64,000 bases of DNA from Candidatus Thiodiazotropha endoloripes (GTDB lineage: Bacteria; Pseudomonadota; Gammaproteobacteria; Chromatiales; Chromatiaceae): positions 1 to 64,000 of the forward strand of contig LVKA01000011.1 in assembly GCA_001709035.1 (NCBI GenBank), written 5' to 3'. Positions 1 through 7,322 of the stretch are shown in pieces. A program made the translations under genes and the position numbers. The notes under the pieces were generated by a model. That model saw nothing but the letters and a program-made list of their open reading frames with translations. It was not told where the DNA came from and did not search any database. Numbering within the stretch: position 1 is the stretch's first letter; each line of letters starts with the position of its first letter.

Positions 1-123
1 TAACGGTCTTATAGACCTGTGCATCATCGGGCTACTGAACCGGTAACTTGCTGCTACAAGTTACGGGCTTCATTTTATCAACTCTCCATTTAGAGGCAGG
101 GATCGGCTATCAGTACTCAAATT
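1..123. other. non-coding left edge of the cassette array
   Basis: No convincing ORF is present. The one structure I see is a perfect 8-bp hairpin, GTAACTTG at 43-50 and CAAGTTAC at 57-64, around a 6-nt loop. It could be an attC remnant or a terminator of a gene outside the window, but it lacks a clean GTTRRRY core site and a T-run, so its role is open. Confidence 0.3.
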
Positions 124-192
124 CAACCATACAAGGCAAGCAAGTGGCCCCCATCTGCTTCGCAGCTAGGGCCACTTCTTGCGGCGTTATAA
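124..192 (+). repeat. attC recombination site 1
   Basis: A strong imperfect hairpin (AAGTGGCCC near 141-149, GGGCCACTT near 169-177) is followed by a core site GTTATAA at 186-192. The left core site is degenerate (around ATACAAG). Ten bases starting here, GTTATAAGGC, are mirrored as GCCTTATAA at 766-774 at the far end of the next cassette. This is the complementarity expected between the start of a cassette and the R'' box of its own attC. Confidence 0.6.
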
Positions 193-204
193 GGCATTAG
201 CACT

Positions 205-774
205 ATGCCAAATTGCGACTTCTACGCGGTAGGTGGGGACCTTCAAAAGGTCCTTGAATTCGTCTTTGAGGAACTTGGTTGCCGCGTATTCGAATTGTCA
301 TCGAAACCTGACACTGAATTGCGCGAATTTAGATCAGCTGAAGAAGTTATGACGCTTGGTGGTTTCGGAGAGTGCATAGGCAATGCACATTCGGTCTACC
401 TTCAGCTGTGGGCGCAATCAGCTTCTGGGGAAGTCGAAATTCGCAAAATTAGCCTAAACCCCAAGGCATGTAATGGAGCCACTTTTAGGTATCAGATACA
501 AGGCTGGGGTCTTATTCAGTTGTACTTAGGTGGGATTAGTAAAGCCGGGATTATTCATTCGCATACGAATCACAACTCGGAAAAAAGAGCTGAGAAATGG
601 GCGTCAACCTATGATGAACTTGGTGCGGTATCATCGTGGGACTGGAAGGTAGTTAATCAAGTATCAAGTAAGCTGAATCGTTACATAAGGAAGATTTCCG
701 TTCTAAAGTTGAATAGTCGTCCTGTTCTGCCTGAAGCGGGCCGTGATTTAGAGGCTGGGAAAAATGCCTTATAA
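205..774 (+). CDS. cassette-encoded hypothetical protein (189 aa)
   Basis: First complete gene of the cassette array, lying directly after the attC 1 core site with no clear Shine-Dalgarno sequence, as is common for cassette genes. The product is soluble, with no signal peptide or membrane segment. A His/Asn-rich stretch (IHSHTNHN, about residues 114-121) is the only notable motif. I do not recognise a characterised family; similar orphan proteins occur in chromosomal integrons. The stop codon lies inside the R'' core site of the next attC, so gene and recombination site are fused. Base composition is poorer in G+C than the catabolic genes from 8 kb onward. Confidence 0.75.
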   Translation: MPNCDFYAVGGDLQKVLEFVFEELGCRVFELSSKPDTELREFRSAEEVMTLGGFGECIGNAHSVYLQLWAQSASGEVEIRKISLNPKACNGATFRYQIQGWGLIQLYLGGISKAGIIHSHTNHNSEKRAEKWASTYDELGAVSSWDWKVVNQVSSKLNRYIRKISVLKLNSRPVLPEAGRDLEAGKNAL

Positions 775-817
775 ATGTATAACGAGACACGGGGTCTCGT
801 TAATAAAGCTGTTATGC
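766..817 (+). repeat. attC recombination site 2
   Basis: R'' GCCTTATAA (766-774) matches the start of the same cassette at 186-195. A perfect inner hairpin, TAACGAGAC / GTCTCGTTA with an ACGG loop, follows, and the site closes with core site GTTATGC (811-817). From ATAACGAGAC to CTGTTAT (779-815) it is identical over 37 bases to attC 6 at 3109-3145. Confidence 0.8.
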
Positions 818-830
818 ATAAAGGGCAAGT

Positions 831-1277
831 ATGAACGAAGCAATATTTTGGATAATCATTAGCCTGTTTAATTGGGATAATACAGAAGATGATGAGGCTG
901 TCATTGAACCAGCAATCGCAGAACTATCGAAAAAATCTAAAAATGAAATACTTCAATTTGAAGAAATTTTAGCTGAAAAACTATATTCACTTGATACTAT
1001 TGCTCACGCAAAAGAAATAGGTGAAGAAGCTTATGTCAATGAAGATAAATATTTTTCCCCAGACTGGTTTCTGTATGCAAGGTGCGTGGTAGTGGCCAAC
1101 GGAAAAGATCTGTACGAAGAAGTTTTGAGAAATCCAAGGTCTTTTCCTAAAGAATTGGAATTCGAATCCCTTTTGTATGTGGCTTCCTCTGCGTACGAAC
1201 GAAAAACAGGCAAAGAGTACAACCATGTCACTAAATTAAGCTATGAAACATACTCAAATGAAGCTGGGTGGAAATAA
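831..1277 (+). CDS. DUF4240-like cassette protein (148 aa)
   Basis: Small acidic soluble protein encoded by the second cassette. The pattern fits my recollection of DUF4240, a family common in cassettes and near immunity or toxin loci but without a known biochemical function. It has an N-terminal FW, a central helix rich in Leu and Glu (SKKSKNEILQFEEILAEKL), then a DWFLYARCVVVANG segment and a NPRSFP motif. The family call rests on this pattern only. There is no signal peptide. The start is 14 nt after the attC 2 core site, with a weak AGGGCAAG ribosome site. Confidence 0.7.
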   Translation: MNEAIFWIIISLFNWDNTEDDEAVIEPAIAELSKKSKNEILQFEEILAEKLYSLDTIAHAKEIGEEAYVNEDKYFSPDWFLYARCVVVANGKDLYEEVLRNPRSFPKELEFESLLYVASSAYERKTGKEYNHVTKLSYETYSNEAGWK

Positions 1278-1351
1278 TGCATAACAAGTACAGGCAAGGG
1301 AAGTGGTGTAAGATCAGACGGCTTCGCCGCAGCTTGCCTTAGTCGTTATGT
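1276..1351 (+). repeat. attC recombination site 3
   Basis: R'' ATGCATAAC (about 1277-1285) is complementary to the start of the same cassette (GTTATGCAT at 811-819). An imperfect hairpin containing GGCAAG / CTTGCC arms follows, ending in the core site GTTATGT at 1345-1351. Confidence 0.8.
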
Positions 1352-1369
1352 TCAAAAAGAGAGTATGGA

Positions 1370-1915
1370 ATGAGTAAAGGAATAGTTGTAGCTGTAACTC
1401 TTCTTATGTTGAGTGGTTGCGTAAGTAACCCGATAAATCGCGCAACTTCAGATAATTATGCTGAGGCATGTGATATTGCCGAACAGAATGGTAATCTCAA
1501 AGTAGCTGAAGAAGCCTGTTATCGCGCCTTGGTAAACACTGATTGGGGCAATCTAGGAAATGATCTTAAATCAGAAAAACTCTATAACCTTGCGCGTATA
1601 AAACGACAGCTTGCAAAATTCCAAGAAGCAGAATCACTATTAAATCAATCCCTTGAAATAGAAGAAAACAAATCCACAACAGTGAACGCTAAAATTGGAA
1701 GGAGACTCGTAGAGCTTTCGGTCAATTTGGCAGCTTTAGATCGGTGGCAGGAAGGCGCTTCGGCAATTGAGAAGGTAATACCTATTGCGAATCAATATTC
1801 TGGTCAGGAGCGACAATTTATCATTTTAGTTCTAGAAAAGTATGGTGAGCATTTCAAAAGTACTGGTAATAAAGAAAAAGGCCAGCTGTTTTTAACCCGG
1901 TCGCGTAACCTCTAA
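1370..1915 (+). CDS. cassette-encoded lipoprotein with TPR-like helices (181 aa)
   Basis: Predicted lipoprotein. A short hydrophobic signal (about residues 5-15) ends in a LSGC lipobox with the lipidated Cys at residue 17. The rest is helical with TPR-like spacing (YNLARIKRQLAKFQEAESLL, then LAALDRWQEGASAIEKV), suggesting a protein-interaction scaffold in the cell envelope. This is inference from pattern; no specific partner is visible. It is the third cassette of the array, bounded by attC 3 and attC 4. The start is supported by GAGAG about 8 nt upstream. Confidence 0.75.
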   Translation: MSKGIVVAVTLLMLSGCVSNPINRATSDNYAEACDIAEQNGNLKVAEEACYRALVNTDWGNLGNDLKSEKLYNLARIKRQLAKFQEAESLLNQSLEIEENKSTTVNAKIGRRLVELSVNLAALDRWQEGASAIEKVIPIANQYSGQERQFIILVLEKYGEHFKSTGNKEKGQLFLTRSRNL

Positions 1916-1926
1916 TGTTAAATTGT

Positions 1927-1994
1927 GAACATAACCAGGCCTTCCATCGGACGCAGTCGCTGACGCGCCTGCTCCGCTGAAGGCAACGTTAGGC
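1927..1994 (+). repeat. attC recombination site 4
   Basis: R'' GAACATAAC (1927-1935) is the exact reverse complement of the cassette start GTTATGTTC at 1345-1353. The interior is GC-rich with a folded centre, and the distal core site is GTTAGGC (1988-1994), a perfect match to GTTRRRY. This is one of the two cleanest sites in the array. Confidence 0.88.
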
Positions 1995-2013
1995 TCACTC
2001 AAGGGAGGATTCT

Positions 2014-2391
2014 ATGCAAGTAGATTGTTTTTGTTTTAATTGGGAAGAAGTTAAAAAGCGGTCGAGCGCCGAGCAAGTTGTCGATGAAATGATATCTACT
2101 GATGACATAGATATCTATTCTACTTCTCTACCTGACGGTATTTGGAATTCTGATAGTGCTTCTCAGCATTTTGAAGTAGCAGAAGCTCTTGGGAAATTTA
2201 CAAAAGACAACTATTCAGATGAATATAGCGGGGCAGATATATTAGCCTCTCTTATTTCAGAAGGTGATTCAATTGATGAAATTGGCCTGAGCCCTTTAAC
2301 TGAGGGCTGCTACTTTATATCGCTTTCCCCGAATAGAGTTTCCAGTATTAACAAAGTATTCAACAATATTGACTTGGTTAAAACTAAGTGA
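2014..2391 (+). CDS. cassette-encoded hypothetical protein (125 aa)
   Basis: Fourth cassette. A good AGGGAGG ribosome site lies 6-8 nt before the ATG. The product is acidic and soluble, begins MQVDCFCFNWEEVKK, and shows no signal peptide. The spacing of Asp/Glu-rich helices recalls small cassette-borne hypothetical proteins, but I recognise no family. It shares its cassette with a 35-codon ORF just downstream. Confidence 0.7.
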   Translation: MQVDCFCFNWEEVKKRSSAEQVVDEMISTDDIDIYSTSLPDGIWNSDSASQHFEVAEALGKFTKDNYSDEYSGADILASLISEGDSIDEIGLSPLTEGCYFISLSPNRVSSINKVFNNIDLVKTK

Positions 2392-2404
2392 AAAGTGTGC
2401 TTCT

Positions 2405-2512
2405 ATGTCTGATTCATCATCTAGCGATATTGAACAATGGTTAATTCAGTGGAAAAAGGCCTTGAGCTTTGCTGAGTCGAAAGGGCTAGGGGTTATTGGG
2501 CACTGTGGTTAG
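2405..2512 (+). CDS. possible second small ORF in cassette 4 (35 aa)
   Basis: ATG at 2405, 13 nt after the previous stop, opens a 35-codon frame (MSDSSSSDIEQWLIQWKK, then SFAESKGLGVIGHCG) ending in TAG just before attC 5. The N-terminal half would form an amphipathic helix. There is no strong ribosome site, so it may depend on translational coupling or not be expressed. It could instead be a decayed fragment of a longer gene. Confidence 0.35.
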   Translation: MSDSSSSDIEQWLIQWKKALSFAESKGLGVIGHCG

Positions 2513-2518
2513 TTATAA

Positions 2519-2581
2519 GAGCCTAACCAAGCCGTCAAGAGGACGCGCAAAAAGCGCGCTCCTTTTACGGCGGCGTTATGC
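2519..2581 (+). repeat. attC recombination site 5
   Basis: R'' GAGCCTAAC (2519-2527) is the exact reverse complement of the cassette start GTTAGGCTC at 1988-1996. A hairpin with GCGCGC-type arms and an A-rich loop follows, closing with core site GTTATGC (2575-2581). Confidence 0.88.
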
Positions 2582-2597
2582 TTAAATCGGAATCGAT

Positions 2598-3095
2598 ATG
2601 AAAAACCATATATTAATACTCATATCTCTAGTTTTTCTTTCTGGCTGTGATTTGGCTAAGATTGCTTTCGAAGGCGCACCACTATTTTCCAGTTCAGTTA
2701 TAGATCGTGATACTTTTCAAGAAAATATTCGCATTGTTCGGTCTGAGTATGTGTTAAGAGAAGGTAACTATTGTGCATATCTTATTGCTGAGGGGTACGA
2801 AAAACTCACCCGCACGGAAATGGAAGAGATGTTTGGTGGTGAACTATCTGTTAGTTACGAGCTTATAATTCCTGCTCTAAACATGAAAGAAGCGGTTGAT
2901 CTAGGTAAATTCCCTGACGCACTTTCGGGCTACAACTACAGTAATGACTATTTCTTTAAAACAGTACCAGTTTCAATTGATCACTTACAAAAACCAAGAA
3001 CGGGTGTGTATCTAACGGCTTTCTTTTCAGCTAAAGAAGAATTATTAGCTAATTCACGGTTTAAGATTATGTTTTCAGATTGGGCATGCAAGTAA
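2598..3095 (+). CDS. cassette-encoded lipoprotein (165 aa)
   Basis: Fifth cassette. The N-terminus is a lipoprotein signal: Lys/Asn start, hydrophobic ILILISLVF core, then lipobox LSGC with Cys at residue 17. The mature part has no family I recognise; it contains two further Cys (YCAYLI and the terminal WACK) that could form a disulfide in the periplasm. The gene stops within the degenerate R'' of attC 6. This is the second lipoprotein in five cassettes. Confidence 0.75.
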   Translation: MKNHILILISLVFLSGCDLAKIAFEGAPLFSSSVIDRDTFQENIRIVRSEYVLREGNYCAYLIAEGYEKLTRTEMEEMFGGELSVSYELIIPALNMKEAVDLGKFPDALSGYNYSNDYFFKTVPVSIDHLQKPRTGVYLTAFFSAKEELLANSRFKIMFSDWACK

Positions 3096-3147
3096 AGCAC
3101 AAAAATGAATAACGAGACACGGGGTCTCGTTAATAAAGCTGTTATAC
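3094..3147 (+). repeat. attC recombination site 6
   Basis: R'' AAGCACAAA is an approximate match to the reverse complement of the cassette start at 2575. The same perfect TAACGAGAC / GTCTCGTTA hairpin as attC 2 follows, with core site GTTATAC at 3141-3147. The 37-base core (3109-3145) is identical to attC 2. Confidence 0.8.
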
Positions 3148-3155
3148 ATAAAATC

Positions 3156-3255
3156 ATGACTCCACTAGCAGAAATTAAAACTCGGCTTGAAAAGTACCCA
3201 GATCTTGAAGTCTCGGAAGATGAGCGTTCGATTACCGTTCCCAGCTTCAAGGTGA
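3156..3255 (+). pseudogene. cassette gene truncated by IS30-family insertion
   Basis: ATG 9 nt after the attC 6 core site opens a frame (MTPLAEIKTRLEKYPDLEV, then DERSITVPSFKV) of about 33 codons before it runs into the insertion sequence. The open frame continues 44 nt into the element and stops at 3299. No continuation is recognisable on the far side of the element. Length and context indicate the 5' part of a sixth cassette gene of unknown function. Confidence 0.6.
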
Positions 3256-4212
3256 AAGTGCACCACACATTTCAGTATACACCTCTAAAGGTGTTTTGAA
3301 CCTCAAGCATTTTCTTGGTCGATTATTGAGTGCGGTTTCAACCTCTTTTATTCTCGCATGATGTATTTCAGAAAAATCAGTTCCCTTTGGGAAGTACCGA
3401 CGAATTAATCCATTGATTTGCTCGACCGATCCTTTTTCCCAGCTATGATAAGGTTGGCAAAAATAGGAATTACATTTGAATGCCGCATTTATTTGAAGGT
3501 GCCGCGCATTTTCAGTACCGTTATCATAGGTGATAGATTTTATAAACTTGTCTGGTATGCGAGCCAGTCTCTTTTCGATCACATGAAATGTAGCTATGGA
3601 TTTCTTTGATGAGAGTTTTGTGGTCTGTACTAGTCGAGTGGTACGTTCGAGTAAAACATTAAGCCCGCTCTTCCTTCCTTTTGGCTCTATTGAATCACTC
3701 TCCCAGTGCCCAACCTCCAGGCGATTGTTTATAGTTTCAGGTCTGTCCACGATGCTGATTTTGTTAGCAATTGAAGCACTTTTCTTTCGACGCCGCTTGT
3801 GGTGCCTTGCAAGGAAGCATATCAGTTCCCGAGCATGTTTATAGATATACTGGTATATGGCTTCATGCGATACATGTCTTAGCTCCTCGTCAAGCTTAAG
3901 GCGCCCAGAGATGATTTCAGGCGACCACCCTTGAGATAGTTTATCTCTCACATATCGTCGAGTTTCCGTTGATTTTAACGGCTTACGACAACTTCTCTGT
4001 ATCAAGCGAGATTTATAGTAATGCTGTGCGGGATGAGGATAGTAAGTTGGTACATAATAGTCAGTTTTATTTCGTCGGATTTCGCGACTAATAGTAGAAT
4101 GGGATCGATTGAGGAGCCTACCTATTTCGCGTATTGATTTTTTATCATAGTGATACCATTCAAAGAGCCGTTGCCTTTCCCATAAGCACAAATGTGAGTA
4201 GTGTTTACCCAT
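3247..4212 (-). CDS. IS30-family transposase (321 aa)
   Basis: DDE transposase. The N-terminal helix-turn-helix reads LCLWERQRLFEWYHYDKKSI then REIGRLLNRSHSTISREIRR. The catalytic core shows the acidic triad in WESDSI, TYDNGTE and the WEKGSVEQ block. The start is set at the ATG preceded by GGAGG and 5 nt; an upstream in-frame ATG at 4236 has no ribosome site. The frame reads through the terminal repeat (codons for CGAL) and stops 7-9 nt outside the element, so the last residues come from the host cassette. It appears intact. Confidence 0.85.
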   Translation of the reverse strand: MGKHYSHLCLWERQRLFEWYHYDKKSIREIGRLLNRSHSTISREIRRNKTDYYVPTYYPHPAQHYYKSRLIQRSCRKPLKSTETRRYVRDKLSQGWSPEIISGRLKLDEELRHVSHEAIYQYIYKHARELICFLARHHKRRRKKSASIANKISIVDRPETINNRLEVGHWESDSIEPKGRKSGLNVLLERTTRLVQTTKLSSKKSIATFHVIEKRLARIPDKFIKSITYDNGTENARHLQINAAFKCNSYFCQPYHSWEKGSVEQINGLIRRYFPKGTDFSEIHHARIKEVETALNNRPRKCLRFKTPLEVYTEMCGALSP

Positions 4213-4258
4213 AATTACCTCCATGTAATCAGTCAATTATACCATAAGTGGTGCACTT
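3256..4258 (-). mobile_element. IS30-family insertion sequence
   Basis: An element of about 1.0 kb bounded by inverted repeats AAGTGCACCAC (3256-3266) and GTGGTGCACTT (4248-4258), with one transposase gene on the minus strand. Outside the 11 perfect bases the ends diverge. No target duplication longer than about 2-3 bp can be seen, compatible with the IS30 family. It interrupts the last visible integron cassette. Confidence 0.85.
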
Positions 4259-4629
4259 CTATTTTGAATCCGGGGCTCTTGATTTCTTCCTTTAAATGAT
4301 GCCTGTCCTTATAACACTCTTCATTAGACTGGAGCATACTTTGACTGGGTCTTCTCTGCCACTAAAAGGGAAGATGTGTTTAAAATAGTGTTAAATTTTG
4401 TTGGCAGATTGTACAATTCTAAATAAGCATCTATTGCTTTAAATAAGAATAAGAATTATTCATAGGAAAGACGAGAATCAAGAATGCGGAAATTCCGATT
4501 TAGCGGTCTGTTATATGAGTTTTACACCCTCTTCGTAGAGAAGCTATACCAGTGGTTTAAGGTCGTTCGCCATCGCTCCCTAGAACACATCGCTTCGCGG
4601 CGTGTCCCTTTCCCTAATCGTTAGGTCGC
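4259..4629. other. non-coding stretch between the IS and the cyclase gene
   Basis: AT-rich to about 4550, then GC-rich. No plausible gene. Near the right end, GTTAGGT at 4620-4626 fits the attC core-site consensus and is preceded by a weak hairpin (ACAC / GTGT arms near 4585-4605). However, I find no matching R'' and no complementary sequence after the cyclase gene. It may be a decayed attC marking the end of the array. Confidence 0.4.
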
Positions 4630-5634
4630 GTGATGGATGCTATAAATTTACGGCATCAAACAGATTTTCATCTTAAATCCACATTCTGGCTTTCTGTCAC
4701 TGCGGCAACCCTGATATTACCATTTGCTTATTATCACCTGACTCATGAACACGGGGGAATAGGTATAGGTGCTGTCATTACCTCCTTGAGTCTTTACTAC
4801 GTTGCCTGGGCTTGTCATAAAAAAACCTATAAAACCATCTATACGTTTATCTGGCTGACTCCTTTCACGACTCTGTTTGTAGCCTATCTAACTAATTTGG
4901 TCGGTATTACAGGTACCTATTGGTGTTATTCAACATTAATTTTGTATTACTTTATGATGTCAGAGCGTCAGGCTTGGATATCAAACATCATCTTCGCATT
5001 GGTCAATGTTCCACTGGTGTGGCATCTTTTTGAGACACATGAAGCCATTCGGTTCACCGTAACATTCTCATTAGTCAGTGCCTATTCGGCTATTTTTCTT
5101 CATATCATCGCTCTGCAATATAGTGAACTGCACAAACAGGCGATTACTGACAAACTCACCAATCTGTACAATAGAACTCTGCTTAAAGATTCGCTGGAAC
5201 AGGCAATACATCAAGCTAATAGAACAAATACAGCATTTACGCTAATCATCATGGACGTGGATCATTTCAAAAAGATTAATGATGATCTAGGCCATGAGAT
5301 TGGTGATCAAGTCCTCAAGCAGCTGGGAATATTCTTAAAGGACTATCTTCGAAGCAGTGATAAAATATTCAGAATCGGCGGAGAGGAGTTTTTAATACTG
5401 CTCTACAATACCGATGAAGCCAGCAGCATCGACATCGCTGAAGAAATTCGCAAGGGAATTGAAAATCTTTCTTTAATTCCTGACCGCACTGTAACAGTCA
5501 GTATCGGAGTGGCTGGCCTAAGCTTAGTTGTAGACTGGAAGCAGTGGATGAAGGTCTGTGACAAGAATCTCTATGAGGCCAAGAATCTCGGCCGTAACAG
5601 GGTGGTGGCCTGTGAGGGATCGTGGGTCGATTGA
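4630..5634 (+). CDS. membrane-bound diguanylate cyclase (334 aa)
   Basis: Makes cyclic di-GMP from two GTP at the inner membrane. The N-terminal half has about six hydrophobic segments (residues roughly 16-165). The C-terminal GGDEF domain starts near ITDKLTNLYNR and has the MDVDHFKKIND metal/substrate segment and an intact GGEEF active site. An RxxD inhibitory site (RSSD) lies exactly five residues before GGEEF, so product feedback is predicted. No EAL domain is present, and the signal sensed by the membrane part is unknown. GTTAGGT just upstream raises the possibility that it was once a cassette, but the matching end is absent. Confidence 0.88.
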   Translation: MMDAINLRHQTDFHLKSTFWLSVTAATLILPFAYYHLTHEHGGIGIGAVITSLSLYYVAWACHKKTYKTIYTFIWLTPFTTLFVAYLTNLVGITGTYWCYSTLILYYFMMSERQAWISNIIFALVNVPLVWHLFETHEAIRFTVTFSLVSAYSAIFLHIIALQYSELHKQAITDKLTNLYNRTLLKDSLEQAIHQANRTNTAFTLIIMDVDHFKKINDDLGHEIGDQVLKQLGIFLKDYLRSSDKIFRIGGEEFLILLYNTDEASSIDIAEEIRKGIENLSLIPDRTVTVSIGVAGLSLVVDWKQWMKVCDKNLYEAKNLGRNRVVACEGSWVD

Positions 5635-5947
5635 GTACCTGAAAAGAGTCGACACCCGCCTCCAGGAATCGTAGCAAGGTTACGTCACTCGTTCGTTCCA
5701 CGGTTCAGCCGTTAAATTACCATATAATTCCTAATGATTTGTTAATGCGTGCTTATATTAGATCTCTCTACAGTAAACCCACTCGTCCACCACTAGCACC
5801 ATCATATTGACCAGGATATCGGAAACCTCCAACAAAGATAGGTCATAATCGAACGGTTCTCTAAATCCAACGTCTCGTCTACAATTCACTGGACTAGCAG
5901 TAAATTTATACCAACATTAAAGACTGCATCCCAGGAGGATAATAATA
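5635..5947. other. intergenic region
   Basis: No gene or strong repeat is visible. The right end carries a clear CAGGAGG ribosome site at about 5932-5938 for the downstream copper-storage-like gene. Confidence 0.4.
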
Positions 5948-6418
5948 ATGTCAAGTAACGACACGCTGACCGATCGCCGTGAATTTCTGGTTGGAACCGC
6001 GGCAGCTTTGACAATGGCTGCGATCCCAACGACTGCCTCTGCAATGAAAGACCATCATCAACACCACCATCATCATCACGGTAAAAACAAAGACATCGTA
6101 GATGCAGCTGAGGAGTGCATTGCAACCGGTAAGACCTGTTTAAACCATTGTCTGGAATTGTTAGGCGATGGTGATACGTCGATGAAGGCGTGTTCGAAGA
6201 ACGTGAACGAAATGGTTCCAGTCTGCGAGGCTATGGCAACACTGGCCTTATCCGATTCAAAAAATTTGAAGCTTATTGCACAAGGTTGCCTGGCTGTCTG
6301 CAAGGATTGCGCGGCAGCCTGCAAGGAACACATAGATAAACACCAGGAGTGTAAGGATTGCTATGAGGCCTGCAATGGCTTTATTAAAGTCGTCGAAGCG
6401 TATTTAAAGACGGCCTGA
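5948..6418 (+). CDS. Tat-exported four-helix copper-storage-like protein (156 aa)
   Basis: Resembles the Csp1/DUF326 four-helix-bundle proteins, which bind Cu(I) with Cys residues lining the bundle. The N-terminus DRREFLVGTAAALTMAA ending TASA is a twin-arginine-type signal, so the folded protein would be exported. A six-His run (HHQHHHHHH) follows the predicted cleavage site. The mature part has 12 Cys in helical spacing, such as CLAVCKDCAAAC and CKDCYEAC. A strong CAGGAGG site supports the start. It is a single gene with no copper ATPase or regulator beside it. Copper binding is inferred from family; the His tract could also bind other metals. Confidence 0.82.
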   Translation: MSSNDTLTDRREFLVGTAAALTMAAIPTTASAMKDHHQHHHHHHGKNKDIVDAAEECIATGKTCLNHCLELLGDGDTSMKACSKNVNEMVPVCEAMATLALSDSKNLKLIAQGCLAVCKDCAAACKEHIDKHQECKDCYEACNGFIKVVEAYLKTA

Positions 6419-6659
6419 TTTACTTCAGGTCTTTTGCCGCGTCCACTATTCCTGCTCTATTCTGAGTGTTGGCCTGTGTAGAGAAACTCTGTACCTGCTA
6501 ATTACTCATGAATAGGGCAGTAATTAATGCCAATCTGTGGCTATAGTCATAATAGCGACTCTCACCTGGCTGATAGCTAAACCGCTGGCTCAGGTGAGCG
6601 GATGGCTTCTATCTCAACAAGTTGTCTTTTTAATAGATACAGTCAGATAGTGAGTGCAC

Positions 6660-7310
6660 ATGGCCAAGAAACAGGTATTTCTCTATAAAGGCTCAGCGAT
6701 CGATGTCACTTGGGACGAACGTCTCTGTATACACATTGGTGAGTGTGGCTATTCCCAAGGTGAACTCTTCGTTGCCGGAAGGGATCCCTGGTGTCAGCCG
6801 GACCTTTCATCCCCGGCTGAGGTGGAGGGGGTCGTCGCGCGTTGTCCCAGTGGCTCCCTGGTGTGCCGAAACAAACAGGATATGGTGCAAGAAACCGCCG
6901 CTGCGGAGAACACGGTAACGGTGAGTTACCAGGGGCCCTATTTTGTGACGGGTGATCTGGCCATCGAAGGGGCGCCTGAGGATATGCCCGGCGTTCGGTT
7001 TCGTGCGGCATTGTGTCGGTGTGGCCTGTCGAAAAACAAACCCTATTGTGACAACAGCCATGAAGGCAGCTTCAAGGATTATGGGGCTGTTGGCGAAACC
7101 GGTGAGCCCCTGAAGCAGAAAGGCGGGCAGCTGAAAATCACGCCGCTGGAGGATGGTCCCTTGCTGCTGTCGGGCAGTGTCACCGTCAAAGCCGGCAGTG
7201 GGCGGAGTGCCTGGCAGGGAGAGAAGCTGGCCTTGTGTCGTTGTGGCGCCTCCAAGAACAAGCCGTTCTGCGATGGCACACACAATGCAATCGGGTTTAA
7301 GACAGAGTAG
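6660..7310 (+). CDS. CDGSH iron-sulfur protein with N-terminal Fer4_19-type domain (216 aa)
   Basis: Three predicted Fe-S modules. Residues about 10-65 look like the divergent ferredoxin domain (CIHIGECGYSQGELF, ending ARCPSG). Two CDGSH-type motifs follow: CRCGLSKNKPYCDNSH near the middle and CRCGASKNKPFCDGTH near the C-terminus. Each has the three-Cys/one-His ligand set of a redox-active 2Fe-2S cluster. The partner is unknown; such proteins are usually electron carriers or cluster sensors. GTG at 6654 is an alternative start two codons upstream; neither start has a clear ribosome site. It lies tail-to-tail with the FCD regulator, 12 nt apart. Confidence 0.85.
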   Translation: MAKKQVFLYKGSAIDVTWDERLCIHIGECGYSQGELFVAGRDPWCQPDLSSPAEVEGVVARCPSGSLVCRNKQDMVQETAAAENTVTVSYQGPYFVTGDLAIEGAPEDMPGVRFRAALCRCGLSKNKPYCDNSHEGSFKDYGAVGETGEPLKQKGGQLKITPLEDGPLLLSGSVTVKAGSGRSAWQGEKLALCRCGASKNKPFCDGTHNAIGFKTE

Positions 7311-7322
7311 TCGGGTTTTCGG

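Noticed and set aside
4550-4628. Possible attC site before the diguanylate cyclase gene, which would make the cyclase a cassette
   Set aside because: GTTAGGT fits the core consensus, but no R'' is visible and the expected complementary sequence after 5634 is missing. Kept only as a weak note.
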